A stretch of DNA of 64,000 nt, from NCBI RefSeq assembly GCF_001724815.1, contig NZ_MEDO01000007.1, positions 19,642 to 83,641 of the forward strand. Reading direction: 5' to 3'. The position numbers and the translations under genes are program-made. The notes below the pieces were generated by a model that was not told where the DNA came from, did not search any database, and saw only the letters and a list, made by a program, of their open reading frames with translations. The DNA comes from Arenimonas sp. SCN 70-307 (GTDB taxonomy: Bacteria > Pseudomonadota > Gammaproteobacteria > Xanthomonadales > Xanthomonadaceae). Positions 56,509 to 64,000 of the stretch are shown here, one piece after another; within the stretch, counting starts at the first letter, position 1, and each line of letters starts with the position of its first letter.

Positions 56509-58641
56509 TCAGCGGGCGCCCATTTCCTTGAGCAGGTGGTGGGCCGGGAAGACCTTGTCCATCACCCAGACCATGTAGCGGTGGTCGACGGCGATCATGC
56601 GGGTCATGGCCGGGTCGAACACCCAGTTCGAGCTCACCGACTCCCAGTTGCCGTCGAAGGCCAGGCCCACGAGCTCGCCCTTGCCGTTGAGCACCGGCGA
56701 ACCCGAGTTGCCGCCGGTGATGTCGAGGTCGGACAGGAAGTTCACCGGGATGGCGGCCTTCTGCTCCGCGCTCATGCCGGCGATGGCGTCGAGCTGGGCC
56801 TGGGGCGCGTCGAAGGGCTCCACGCCGGTGGCCTTGGCGACCAGGCCGTCGAGCGTGGTGAACGGGGTGTAGAACACGCCGTCCTTGGGCGCATAACCCT
56901 GCACGTTGCCGTAGGTGATGCGCAGGCTGAGGTTGGCGTCGGGGTACACGCCCTGACCCTGGCCGCGCTTGTACTCCTGCACCGCCGCCAGGTAGACCGG
57001 GCGGTGGCGGCTGGACTCACCGCCGCGGGCCTTGGCCTTGTTCTCCTGCTCGAACATGGCCGGCTGCAGCGCCACGGCCAGCTTCACCAGCGGATCGGTG
57101 CTCGACTCGAACGCGGCGCGCTCGGCCTTGAACAGCGCCAGGCGCGCGTCGGTGTTGCCCACCGTGGTCTTGCCGTAGGTCTCGTCGAGCGCACGCGTGA
57201 TGGCCGCGGCGTCGTTGCCGCCCAGCCAGGCGTCGATGGCGGCCACGCGCTGGTCGGCCGGCAGCTTGATGTACTCGCCCAGCCAGTAGGCCATCAGCTG
57301 CTTTTCCATGCCGGCGTCGAAGCGGCGCTCGAGCTGGCGCGCATTGCCCTCGATGCCCGGCAGGTCGCGGTCCTGGTAACCCGGGGCGCGCTCGGCGTTG
57401 GGCTTCTCGAGCTCGGTGGACAGGCGGTAGAGGCCGCGGATGTTGGCCAGCAGGCCGGTGCCGGCGATCTGGCCGACGATCAGGTCGCGCTCGCGGGTGG
57501 CGCGGGTTTCGGCCGCCAGCGCCACCAGGCGCTCGTGGGCCACCAGCGCCGGCTTGCCGGCATCGCCGCGGCCACGCAGCCAGGCCAGCACGGCCTGCTC
57601 CTCGGCGCGCTTGGTGCCGGCGGCGTCGATGCGGGCGAAGCCCTCGAGCTGGCCGTCCCAGTTCTTGCTGGCGTTGTTCCAGCCGCGCACGGAGGTGGCG
57701 TACTTCACCTCGATGTCCGGGTTGGCCTTGCCGGCAGCGTCGACGAGGTTGATCAGGTTCTTCAGGTGCTGGCCCACCACCGGGTACTGCCAGCTGGCCA
57801 CGGCCTGGAACTCGTCGAACAGCGCGTAGCGGTTGGTGGTGCCCGGGTAGCCGGCGACCATCACGAAATCACCCTCGCCCAGCGCATCGGTGGCCAGCTT
57901 GAGGTGCTGGCGCGGCTGGAAGGGCACGTTGTCGGGCGAGAACGCCGCCGGCTTGCCGTCCTTGCCGACGTAGGCGCGGTAGAAGGTGAAGTCGCCGGTG
58001 TGGCGCGGCCACATCCAGTTGTCGATGTCGCCGCCGTAGGCGCCGATGGCGTTCGGCGGCGCGTAGACGAGGCGCACGTCCTTGATTTCGATCTGGCGGA
58101 ACAGGCGGTAGGTCTGGCCGCCGAAGAAGCTGTAGAGGGTGCAGCGGTAGCCGGGCTCGGTCTCGCAGCCGGCGATGAGCGCCTTCTGGGTGTCCTCGAG
58201 TGCCTTCTGGCGGGCCAGGCCGTCCTGCTCGGGCGAGGTGGCGGCCAGCATCTTGTCGGTGACGTCGGTGATCTGGTCCATCACGTAGACGCGGGCGTTC
58301 GGGCCGGCGGAGAGCTCCTGCTCGCGCGTGGCGGCCACGAAGCCGTCGCGCATCAGGTTCTTCTCGGGCGTCGAGTTGAGCTGGATGGCGCCGTAGGCGC
58401 AGTGGTGGTTGGTGGCCACCAGGCCCTCGGGCGAAACGAAGGACGCCGTGCAGCCGCCGAGCGCGACCACCGCGCCCATCGGGTCGCCGGTGAGGTTGGC
58501 CAGCTGTTCGGGCGGCAGCACCAGGCCGGCTTCCTTCAGCGGACCGGCGATCTCAGGCAGCTGCTGCGGCACCCACATGCCCTCGCGGGCCTGGGCGGAG
58601 AGGGAGAGCGCCATCGCGGCGGCCAGGATTGCTACGCGCAT
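56509..58641 (-). CDS. S46 family dipeptidyl-peptidase (DPP7/DAP BII-like)
   Basis: S46 enzymes release dipeptides from N-termini in the periplasm. From the ATG at 58641 the product has 710 residues: signal peptide MRVAILAAAMALSLSAQA, then catalytic segments TNHHCAYGAIQ (His80), DNWMWPRHTGDF (Asp), and TGGNSGSPVLNGKGELVG (Ser). The residue 18 places after the catalytic Ser is Gly, as in DPP7 rather than the Arg that gives DPP11 acidic specificity; so cleavage after hydrophobic residues is likely, by inference. An N-terminal extension to 58809 was rejected. Divergent from the beta-barrel gene at 58749. Confidence 0.93.
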   Translation of the reverse strand: MRVAILAAAMALSLSAQAREGMWVPQQLPEIAGPLKEAGLVLPPEQLANLTGDPMGAVVALGGCTASFVSPEGLVATNHHCAYGAIQLNSTPEKNLMRDGFVAATREQELSAGPNARVYVMDQITDVTDKMLAATSPEQDGLARQKALEDTQKALIAGCETEPGYRCTLYSFFGGQTYRLFRQIEIKDVRLVYAPPNAIGAYGGDIDNWMWPRHTGDFTFYRAYVGKDGKPAAFSPDNVPFQPRQHLKLATDALGEGDFVMVAGYPGTTNRYALFDEFQAVASWQYPVVGQHLKNLINLVDAAGKANPDIEVKYATSVRGWNNASKNWDGQLEGFARIDAAGTKRAEEQAVLAWLRGRGDAGKPALVAHERLVALAAETRATRERDLIVGQIAGTGLLANIRGLYRLSTELEKPNAERAPGYQDRDLPGIEGNARQLERRFDAGMEKQLMAYWLGEYIKLPADQRVAAIDAWLGGNDAAAITRALDETYGKTTVGNTDARLALFKAERAAFESSTDPLVKLAVALQPAMFEQENKAKARGGESSRHRPVYLAAVQEYKRGQGQGVYPDANLSLRITYGNVQGYAPKDGVFYTPFTTLDGLVAKATGVEPFDAPQAQLDAIAGMSAEQKAAIPVNFLSDLDITGGNSGSPVLNGKGELVGLAFDGNWESVSSNWVFDPAMTRMIAVDHRYMVWVMDKVFPAHHLLKEMGAR

Positions 58642-58692
58642 ACGTTTCACCTTGGTGTGCTGGGCAAACCCCAAGCCTAGCAGCGGCGGCGC

Positions 58693-58720
58693 TTGCGGGC
58701 AGCCACCGCGGGCGTAGACT
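58693..58720 (+). promoter_or_regulatory. Candidate promoter of the beta-barrel gene
   Basis: TTGCGG (58693-58698) and TAGACT (58715-58720) with a 16-base spacer. It lies in the gap between the divergent S46 peptidase and barrel genes, 28 bases before the ATG. Confidence 0.45.
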
Positions 58721-58748
58721 TTCGGCAGGGGACAAGAGGGGGAAAGGT

Positions 58749-59897
58749 ATGCGTGCACTGGCTTGCGTGTTGGCCGGCCTGTTGGCCCTGGCCGCCTGCC
58801 CCGCCGCACGGGCGCAATCGCCCGACGACGCCCTGGCGGCGCTGTGGACCACCCTGTGCCTGGGCGCCGCGCCCGGCAGCGACCTGGCCCAGCGCTGTTT
58901 CGAGATCGCCAACGGCGGCCCGGGAAGCCGCGACGCCTCGGCGGCCGGCAATTTCCTCGGCGAGATCCCCGGCCAGGGCCGCGCCGCCACCCGCGACGGC
59001 GCCCCCGACCAGGCCGAGGCGCGCAGCGAGCTCGGCGGCGGCTGGTCGGTGTTCGCCAGCGCCGACACGGGCCGGCTCAAGCGCCGCGACGGCGTCAACG
59101 AAGCGCCCTTCGACGGTGACACCTGGGCCCTGTCGGCCGGCGTGGACTGGGCCCCGCGCGAGCGCTGGCGCCTGGGCCTGCTGGTGAACCACGCCCGCGA
59201 AGACCTCGATTTCCTCGCCTCCGACGGCAGCACCCGCACGCGCTACACCGGCGCGCTGCTGATGGCCGGCTGGACGCCCGCCGACGCGCTGGCCGTGGAC
59301 GCCTACGCCGGCGGGCTCGACGGCAGCTACGACCTGCGCCGCGCCATCGACTACACCCTGCTCGACGGCACCTCGGTGCAGGCCCTGGCCAGCGCCGACG
59401 CCAGCGCCAGCCGCCGCCTCGCCGGCCTGGGCCTGACTTGGAGCCGCCCGGCCGCGGGCTGGGAATGGCAGCTCTCCGGCGGCCTGGACTGGCAGCGCAC
59501 CGAGATCGACCCGTACACCGAATCCGGCGGCGCCGGGCTGGCGGTGTCCGTGCCCGGGCGCGCCATCAGCAGCCGGCGCGGGCGACTGGATCTGGGCCTG
59601 TCGCGCACGGTATCGGCCAGCTGGGGCGTGTGGCAGCCGCTGGCGCGGGTGGGCTGGCGCCGCGAATTCGCCAATCCGGCGCGTCCGCTGACGGTGCGCT
59701 TCGCCGCCGACGCCAACGGCACGCCGGTGGTGTTCGAAACCGACGATCCGGACGCCAACTGGGGCGAGGCCGGGCTGGGCGCGGTGTTCGTCTTCACGGG
59801 CGGGCAGTCGGCCTTCATCGAATGGCGCCAGCGTTTTGGCCACGCCTTCCTGGGCGAGCGCATGCTGGCCCTGGGCTGGCGCATCGAGCTGCCCTGA
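58749..59897 (+). CDS. Putative outer-membrane autotransporter-like beta-barrel protein
   Basis: Function unknown. The 382-residue product has a signal peptide ending ACPAARA. A short, mostly polar N-terminal region (about 22-90) precedes a C-terminal half of alternating short hydrophobic and polar strands ([73 protein letters not shown]), ending in [10 protein letters not shown]. That pattern, near Asp/Asn/Gly turns, is like an autotransporter-type beta barrel of about 12 strands. It lacks a long passenger. Shine-Dalgarno GGGGAAAGG precedes the ATG. Confidence 0.65.
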   Translation: MRALACVLAGLLALAACPAARAQSPDDALAALWTTLCLGAAPGSDLAQRCFEIANGGPGSRDASAAGNFLGEIPGQGRAATRDGAPDQAEARSELGGGWSVFASADTGRLKRRDGVNEAPFDGDTWALSAGVDWAPRERWRLGLLVNHAREDLDFLASDGSTRTRYTGALLMAGWTPADALAVDAYAGGLDGSYDLRRAIDYTLLDGTSVQALASADASASRRLAGLGLTWSRPAAGWEWQLSGGLDWQRTEIDPYTESGGAGLAVSVPGRAISSRRGRLDLGLSRTVSASWGVWQPLARVGWRREFANPARPLTVRFAADANGTPVVFETDDPDANWGEAGLGAVFVFTGGQSAFIEWRQRFGHAFLGERMLALGWRIELP

Positions 59898-59927
59898 GGC
59901 CTTCCCGGCCGGTTCACGCCATGGGCG

Positions 59928-59933
59928 TATAAT
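59928..59933 (+). promoter_or_regulatory. Candidate -10 box of tdh
   Basis: Perfect TATAAT, 43 bases before the tdh ATG, in the gap after the barrel gene. No clear -35 at the right distance. Confidence 0.4.
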
Positions 59934-59976
59934 TTGCGCCCGACCGGCCCGCCGCGGGCCAGCCTTGGAAGTGAAC

Positions 59977-61014
59977 ATGGCTCAGCAAATGATGAAGGCG
60001 CTGGTGAAGCGCAGCCCCGAGAAGGGCATCTGGATGGAACAGGTGCCGGTGCCGACCCCCGGCCCCAACGAGGTGCTGATCAAGCTCGAGAAAACCGCCA
60101 TCTGCGGCACCGACCTGCACATCTACAAGTGGGACGAGTGGAGCCAGCGCACCATCAAGCCGGGCCTGGTGATCGGCCACGAGTTCGTCGGCCGCGTCGT
60201 GGCCATGGGCCCGGGCGTCACCGGCTACAAGGAAGGCGACCGCGTTTCGGCCGAAGGCCACATCGTCTGCGGCCACTGCCGCAACTGCCGCGCCGGCCGC
60301 CAGCACCTGTGCCCGAACACCGTGGGCATCGGCGTGAACCGCCACGGCGCCTTCGCCGAATACATCGTGATGCCGGCCAGCAACCTTTGGCCCATCCCGG
60401 ATTCCATCCCGTCCGAGCTGGCCGCCTTCTTCGACCCCTACGGCAACGCCGCGCACTGCGCGCTGGAGTTCGACGTGGTCGGCGAGGACGTGCTGATCAC
60501 CGGCGCCGGCCCGATCGGCATCATCGCCGCGGGCATCTGCAAGCACATCGGCGCGCGCAACGTGGTGGTCACCGACGTCAACGACTACCGCCTCAAGCTC
60601 GCCGCCGACATGGGTGCCACCCGCGTGGTGAACGTGTCCAAGCAGTCGCTCAAGGACGTGATGAAGGACCTGCACATGGAGGGCTTCGACGTGGCCCTCG
60701 AGATGAGCGGCAACCCGCACGCCTTCAACGACATGCTCGACTGCATGTACAACGGCGGCAAGATCGCCCTGCTGGGCATCCTGCCCAACGGCGCCGGCAT
60801 CAACTGGGACAAGGTGATCTTCAAGGGCCTGGTGCTGCACGGCATCTACGGCCGCAAGATGTACGAGACCTGGTACAAGATGACGCAGCTGGTGCAGTCG
60901 GGCTTCCCGCTGCAGAAGGTGCTGACCCACCAGGTGCACATCGACGATTTCCAGAAGGGCTTCGAGCTGATGGAAAGCGGCCAGTGCGGCAAGGTGGTGT
61001 GCAGCTGGTCCTGA
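59977..61014 (+). CDS. tdh: L-threonine 3-dehydrogenase
   Basis: Tdh oxidises L-threonine to 2-amino-3-oxobutyrate with NAD+. The 345-residue zinc-containing dehydrogenase has the catalytic zinc segment [29 protein letters not shown], the structural zinc lobe [15 protein letters not shown] and the Rossmann motif [16 protein letters not shown] chose the ATG at 59977, with GGAAG at proper spacing. The partner kbl gene, often next to tdh, is not adjacent here; a secreted protein of unknown function follows after 28 bases. Confidence 0.96.
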   Translation: MAQQMMKALVKRSPEKGIWMEQVPVPTPGPNEVLIKLEKTAICGTDLHIYKWDEWSQRTIKPGLVIGHEFVGRVVAMGPGVTGYKEGDRVSAEGHIVCGHCRNCRAGRQHLCPNTVGIGVNRHGAFAEYIVMPASNLWPIPDSIPSELAAFFDPYGNAAHCALEFDVVGEDVLITGAGPIGIIAAGICKHIGARNVVVTDVNDYRLKLAADMGATRVVNVSKQSLKDVMKDLHMEGFDVALEMSGNPHAFNDMLDCMYNGGKIALLGILPNGAGINWDKVIFKGLVLHGIYGRKMYETWYKMTQLVQSGFPLQKVLTHQVHIDDFQKGFELMESGQCGKVVCSWS

Positions 61015-61042
61015 CCGGGCCGGCTGCTTCCGGAATCTCGTC

Positions 61043-62455
61043 GTGAACCGCTTTGCCAGCGCGCTGGCGCTGTGCCTGCTGCTGGCCAGTGCACCCGCCC
61101 CCGCCGCCGAGGAAGCGCCCGTCGTCGACGCCGCCGACCTGGTGGACCCGGCCTGGCTGGCCGGCCCCGGCTGGCGCGTGGAATCGCAGGCGCCGATACG
61201 CGGCGGGCTCGCGCGTTTCACCCTGCACACCGACTGGGGCACGCTGCAGGCTGACGGCGTGGAGCAACTGGCCGTGCGCGTGGCCGAGGTGCCGGCGCTG
61301 GCGCGTCTGCACGAAGCCAAGGCTTCGGAAGTGGTGGCGGTCGCCGCGCGCGAGCGCGCCATGCAGCCGGTGGACGCCGCGGCCGCGATAGCCAGCGACC
61401 CGGCGCAGGCCGGCCTGGGCCTGCCCGCGGGCGTGGGCCGCTTCTTCGCCGACCGCTGGGACCGCCTGGGCTCCTCGGTGCGCCGCGTGGCCGACCTGGG
61501 CAACGAACACTGGATGCATTCGGGCTCGCCCTACACCAACCCGGGCGGCGCGCTCGGCGCCGCCGGCGACGAGCAGCCCGAACGCCGGCGCGGCCTCTGG
61601 CGCAAGCTGGGCCGCGAAACCGGCCGCCTGGCCCGCCAGGAGCTGGGCTACAGCTCGGCGCGCCGCGCGCTGGCGCAGCGCCTGGGCGTGGACCCGGGCA
61701 CGCGCAATCCGCTGCTGGTGCCGCGCCTGGACGCGCTGGCCTGGGCCGAAACCAGCGGCCGCTACGCCACCGGCTACGTGCTGGCGCTGGCCGGCGGCCC
61801 CGCCACCGCCGTGATGTCGAACATGGTGCAGGTGGACCAGTGGGTGATGCAGGCGCGGCCCGAGCAGGTGAGGCGCGTCAACGCCGGCGTACTGGAGCTG
61901 CACTGCGTGGACGCCCTGCTGGCGCGCAACTTCCTGCGCGACGGCGCCTATGGCGCGCTGCTGCAGTCGGAGTTCGTGCGCCTGCTCGACGCCATCGACC
62001 CGGACGAAGGCTGCGAGCTGCTGCTCGAGATCGCAATGATGGCCGGCGACGAGCCGCAGGCGCGCTTCGTGGTGCATGCGCTGCGCCTGCTCGACGCCTC
62101 GCTGTCGCCGCAGCAGCGGCGCGGCCGCTTCGTGGCGCAGGGCGCCTGGATGGCCTACCTCGACCCCGGCGGCGAACTGTGGCTGCCGCTGGGCCTGGAC
62201 TGGCTGGGCTGGACCGAGGACATGGCGCGCTGGTTCGACCAGCCGCTGCTCGCCCAGGCGGGCACCCGCCACCTGCTGGTGGCCGGCCAGGTCAGCCCGC
62301 GCGCGCGCCGCGAACTCGAAGCCCGCGGCTGGCGCATCGAACAACCCGGCGACTACGCCGGCCGCCCGCCCTACCGCGTGCTGCCGCCGGGTGCCGAGGA
62401 AGTGGGCAGCGGCGGCGCGGAGACGTTCGGGTTGGGCGAGGAATTGCTGGACTGA
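61043..62455 (+). CDS. Secreted hypothetical protein
   Basis: No family recognised. The GTG at 61043 gives 470 residues with a clean signal peptide (MNRFASALALCLLLASAPAPAA), so the protein is periplasmic or secreted. The mature part is long, rich in Ala, Arg, Leu and Asp, without membrane helices that are clearly long enough, although residues ~236-260 (GRYATGYVLALAGGPATAVMS) are hydrophobic. Cys is nearly absent: the two seen in the mature part are in LELHCVDALLARNF and DEGCELLLEIAMMAG, which could form a disulfide. It follows tdh after 28 bases and may share its transcript. G+C and codon use match the core genome, unlike the next two genes. Confidence 0.7.
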   Translation: MNRFASALALCLLLASAPAPAAEEAPVVDAADLVDPAWLAGPGWRVESQAPIRGGLARFTLHTDWGTLQADGVEQLAVRVAEVPALARLHEAKASEVVAVAARERAMQPVDAAAAIASDPAQAGLGLPAGVGRFFADRWDRLGSSVRRVADLGNEHWMHSGSPYTNPGGALGAAGDEQPERRRGLWRKLGRETGRLARQELGYSSARRALAQRLGVDPGTRNPLLVPRLDALAWAETSGRYATGYVLALAGGPATAVMSNMVQVDQWVMQARPEQVRRVNAGVLELHCVDALLARNFLRDGAYGALLQSEFVRLLDAIDPDEGCELLLEIAMMAGDEPQARFVVHALRLLDASLSPQQRRGRFVAQGAWMAYLDPGGELWLPLGLDWLGWTEDMARWFDQPLLAQAGTRHLLVAGQVSPRARRELEARGWRIEQPGDYAGRPPYRVLPPGAEEVGSGGAETFGLGEELLD

Positions 62456-62607
62456 GGGTGGCGATCGTCGCCATTCGAGCGGTCAGCTTGAAAGACAATC
62501 GCTGAGGTACGGCCCTGGAAGCAGCCTGCTCCTTTTCGTTCTCATCTTCTAGCCAAGCCCTGGATGGACTGAGCCGAAATTAGCCTGGGTCGGTGAATCA
62601 CGCAGGG

Positions 62608-63105
62608 TCACAGACGCCCACTACCCCCACTAATTGGCTCAGCCCTGGCGCTGAACTTCTTACCAACCACCAAGGCAACGCTGCTGCCGGTAAAGACAAG
62701 GCTTCCATCCGGAGCCATATAGGAAAACGCTAAGGCGTACTTTCCTTCTTCCAAACAGTGTAGACCCGCGATGATTTTGGCGGTGCCTCTCCAAACGACA
62801 ACCTGCTGACCAGAGCCTATCGGGACAACCTCCATTTTTTCGGGAAGGTAGTCCATATGGCCGCAAGGGGGCATGAGTTGGCCGAGTTCGGTTACTACCA
62901 CCGGGATTACGTTTCCGCCTGACAACCCAGACAGGAAGTAGCCTCGCGAGCCATTCACGGAATCATCCCCCTCGTTCACAAGCACGACGGAAATAGTCTG
63001 GTCACTTAGCTGGATTTCCAGTGACAGCTTGTCCGTCGCCCCAGCTGGTCGGGAAATAAGCAGACAGCCTAGGAAGAGCAAAAAGGAGTTCAGGAAGTTC
63101 GCCAC
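62608..63105 (-). CDS. Small secreted protein in low-G+C island, possible partner of the RHS tip
   Basis: No family recognised. From a GTG at 63105 with GAGGT at good spacing, the product has 165 residues: a signal peptide VANFLNSFLLFLGCLLISRPAGA, cleaved probably after AGA, then a beta-rich domain (KLSLEIQLSDQTISVVLVNEGDD and VVVWRGTAKIIAGLHCLEEGKYALAFSYMA). A longer frame to 63174 adds a non-signal leader. Base composition is near 50% G+C, in contrast to the ~75% core. It lies 34 bases downstream of the RHS end on the same strand, the position in which an immunity gene is often found; that function is an inference. Confidence 0.65.
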   Translation of the reverse strand: MANFLNSFLLFLGCLLISRPAGATDKLSLEIQLSDQTISVVLVNEGDDSVNGSRGYFLSGLSGGNVIPVVVTELGQLMPPCGHMDYLPEKMEVVPIGSGQQVVVWRGTAKIIAGLHCLEEGKYALAFSYMAPDGSLVFTGSSVALVVGKKFSARAEPISGGSGRL

Positions 63106-63139
63106 GGGGCACCTCAGATGCGAGACAAAGGGCAATGCT

Positions 63140-64000
63140 CTATTCGGATGGCAACGGCCCATAGCGAGCCTCATGATGCTTACGGATAGCCTGAATTTCC
63201 TGCGGGGTCAGGTTGAAGCGCCCTGCGTTTCTGAGTTGATTAACCGTCGCTTCAACCTCATTGTCAATTGATCCTCTGCCGTAGTTGAAAGAGCGCCGTT
63301 CTTGGTCTTGGCGCACATGAATAGCCTCGTGCTGAATCACCGAGGCAAGAAAGCCTAAAGAAAAATGGAAGGCCCTTGGACCAAGCACGATCTTGTGCGC
63401 ACCAATGTTGGACCCTGCTGCGTTTAGGTGCGGATCGTACTCGACATCGGCGCCAAACGTGTCAGGCGAGAACTTTCTGATTGCTTCTTGCACCTGTCGA
63501 TCTCTCTTTGCATGCCTATTGGGCCCATTTGCCGGCCGGCTGGTCGGGCCGCCAATACAAACCTTTTCGCACTGACCTCCTCTCGGCCTGCTGTCGAATC
63601 CACCGTACTTGTCACACGACGGCCCGCGTGTGAGGCTGCAGGCGTCACGGCCGTCCGGATCGATGAACTTATAAGGACTGTTGTTGCCGTAACGATAACG
63701 ATTGAAGCTTTCGCCATTGTGGTGGTTTGTCGTCACCGGATCGACCGATAGAAACACTCCCATCCCCGGGTCGTAATAGCGCTGCTGCATATACGTCAGC
63801 CCCGTCACTGGGTCCATCACGTGGCCGGTATAGCCGACGCCGTCGACGGTCTTGTTGATCGCGCCGCCGTAGGGATCGTAGTTGGTGCGCTCGGTGACCG
63901 TGCCGGCCGCGTTGCTGATCGCCACCGGGCTGCCCAGCGCGTCGGTGTGCTGGTACTTCACCTCGCTGCCGCCCGCGAACGGGGCCTCGCGGATCGCCAC
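63140..64000 (-). CDS. RHS repeat-associated protein, C-terminal part with HExxH metallopeptidase-like tip (5' end beyond window)
   Basis: The open frame runs off the right edge, so only the last 286 residues are seen and the first residue is internal. Residues ~15-118 are the RHS core: YQHTDALGSPVAISNAAGTV, TNYDPYGGAINKTVDGVGYTGHVMDPVTGL, MQQRYYDPGMGVFLSVDPV, and RYRYGNNSPYKFIDPDGRD, after which the toxin normally begins. The tip (118-286) has FLASVIQHEAIHVRQDQE with HExxH at 224-228 and NEVEA at 247-251, a spacing (19 residues) like that of gluzincin metallopeptidases. Two Cys pairs (121/129 and 144/148) are present. G+C falls sharply at the core-tip boundary. RHS core is certain; the peptidase call is from one motif. 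Confidence 0.85.
   Translation of the reverse strand: MAIREAPFAGGSEVKYQHTDALGSPVAISNAAGTVTERTNYDPYGGAINKTVDGVGYTGHVMDPVTGLTYMQQRYYDPGMGVFLSVDPVTTNHHNGESFNRYRYGNNSPYKFIDPDGRDACSLTRGPSCDKYGGFDSRPRGGQCEKVCIGGPTSRPANGPNRHAKRDRQVQEAIRKFSPDTFGADVEYDPHLNAAGSNIGAHKIVLGPRAFHFSLGFLASVIQHEAIHVRQDQERRSFNYGRGSIDNEVEATVNQLRNAGRFNLTPQEIQAIRKHHEARYGPLPSE

Noticed and set aside
58642..58809. 56-residue N-terminal extension of the S46 peptidase
   Set aside because: The extension is basic, has no conserved sequence and would bury the signal peptide; it also overlaps the gap holding the promoter for the divergent gene.
62569..62642. Imperfect inverted repeat (CTGAGCC...AATTAG / CTAATTGGCTCAG) around the stop of the small secreted gene
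   Set aside because: The arms are about 13 bases with a 2-base insert and a 46-base loop, one arm lies in coding DNA, and no T run follows; not supported as a terminator.

Overview
The window is a very G+C-rich chromosomal segment from a gammaproteobacterium, most likely Lysobacterales/Xanthomonadales (Lysobacteraceae). The evidence is the gene order dapD-glnD-map / rpsB-tsf-pyrH-frr-uppS-cdsA-dxr-rseP-bamA-lpxD-fabZ-lpxA-lpxB-rnhB-dnaE-accA, an S46 dipeptidyl-peptidase gene, GTAGGAG-type REP palindromes and an RHS protein typical of that group. The assignment is an inference from gene content; no rRNA is present, and I saw no tRNA gene.

Layout. (1) 1-4186, minus strand: dapD (cut by the left edge), glnD, map. 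(2) 4200-18274, plus strand: rpsB-tsf ending in an intrinsic terminator, then a dense run of translation, lipid-carrier, isoprenoid, outer-membrane and lipid A genes with many 4-base start/stop overlaps. (3) 18406-19808: two adjacent paralogous small genes of unknown function inserted between rnhB and dnaE. (4) 19914-27027: dnaE, a 36-bp perfect palindrome, accA, tilS, xseB, ispA. (5) 27099-42710: mostly minus strand, with a DUF4870 gene, pmbA, and a long probable operon leuS-lptE-holA-nadD-rsfS-rlmH-maf-rng-yhdP-tldD, interrupted only by plus-strand yjgA. (6) 42815-54163: mostly plus-strand accessory genes: secreted amidohydrolase, ABC-2 exporter, thioredoxin/TPR chaperone, DUF3667 and DUF4442 genes, a transmembrane Ser/Thr kinase fused to an FGE-sulfatase-like domain, DUF502, a queuosine-precursor transporter and a DUF885 lipoprotein. 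(7) 54201-62455: DUF2189, an MBL/beta-CASP RNase-like protein, an S46 dipeptidyl-peptidase divergent from a beta-barrel protein, tdh, and a 470-residue secreted protein of unknown function. (8) 62608-64000, minus strand: a lower-G+C island with the C-terminal end of an RHS protein carrying an HExxH metallopeptidase-like tip and, downstream, a small secreted protein that could be its partner.

How it works together. Regions 2, 4 and 5 are core metabolism: protein synthesis (S2, EF-Ts, RRF, LeuRS, Map, RlmH, RsfS, TilS, YjgA), envelope assembly (UppS, CdsA, Dxr, IspA, BamA, LptE, LpxA/B/D, FabZ, RseP, YhdP), DNA replication (DnaE, HolA, RnhB, XseB) and fatty acid and NAD synthesis (AccA, NadD). 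Regions 6 to 8 are accessory and hold most of the unusual material: the kinase-FGE fusion, two copies of a REP doublet family with a compensatory stem change, and the RHS toxin-like tip. All coding calls rest on reading translated proteins by eye; no database search was possible.
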